Assembly: GCA_046294815.1 (NCBI GenBank)
Contig: JBKBOJ010000115.1
Span: 1 to 5,791, forward strand
From: Pelomonas sp046294815
GTDB lineage: Bacteria > Pseudomonadota > Gammaproteobacteria > Burkholderiales > Burkholderiaceae_C
Direction: 5' to 3'
DNA length: 5,791 bases
Shown: one piece after another, positions 5,749 to 5,791 of the stretch
Position numbering within the stretch: position 1 is the first letter of the stretch
Layout of the letters: each line of letters starts with the position of its first letter
Translations under genes and position numbers: made by a program
Notes under the pieces: model-generated
Databases searched by the model: none
What the model saw: only the letters and a program-made list of their open reading frames with translations
What the model was told of the DNA's origin: nothing

Positions 5749-5791
5749 GACGGCGGGCTGGGGTTCGGGCGACGGTGGATTGTTCGGAGCG
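5749..5791 (-). promoter_or_regulatory. Upstream region of dppA (partial, cut by window edge)
   Basis: These 43 bp lie directly upstream of the dppA start and should hold its 5' leader. On the minus strand they read C-rich before the ATG, with no canonical Shine-Dalgarno and no recognisable -10/-35 pair. The promoter probably lies beyond the right edge of the window. Assigned by position only. Confidence 0.25.

Overview
This is a 5.8 kb window of very GC-rich DNA (strong G/C bias at third codon positions, tightly packed genes). Codon use and protein families fit a betaproteobacterium of the order Burkholderiales, probably near Comamonadaceae; this is inferred from sequence style, as there is no rRNA or other marker gene. 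Six complete protein genes and one 5'-truncated gene account for almost all of the window. I see no tRNA, rRNA, CRISPR array, insertion sequence, phage gene or integrase, and no gene-free stretch longer than about 75 bp.

Left part, plus strand (1-1199): the 3' end of an unidentified gene overlaps by 4 nt (ATGA) an intact nucleoside hydrolase of the inosine/uridine-preferring family. The two were probably co-transcribed as part of a nucleoside salvage operon that extends left of the window. This unit ends in a long near-perfect inverted repeat (1197-1250), which contains the stop codon of the hydrolase and the stop codon of the convergent next gene.

Middle and right part, mostly minus strand: reading right to left, there is a DppA-like periplasmic peptide-binding protein (5748-4168), a LysR-type regulator (4092-3193), a VanX/DdpX-type D-Ala-D-Ala dipeptidase (3196-2591, coupled to the regulator by a 4-nt GTGA overlap), and a peptidase family S66 LD-carboxypeptidase with a Tat-like signal peptide (2288-1248). 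A small DUF1653 gene (2353-2589) sits on the plus strand between the last two.

The minus-strand genes make a coherent set. The S66 enzyme would trim the terminal D-Ala from murein tetrapeptides. The DppA-type protein would capture short peptides in the periplasm. The dipeptidase would split D-Ala-D-Ala to free D-Ala, and the LysR protein probably senses a related ligand. This resembles the known ddp (D-Ala-D-Ala utilisation) logic of E. coli, but here only the binding protein of the transporter is in view, with no permease or ATPase. I do not see evidence of a wholly new biological system. The points most worth checking are the double-stop inverted repeat, the predicted export and altered glycine-loop of the S66 enzyme, and the arrangement of the peptide-salvage cluster.
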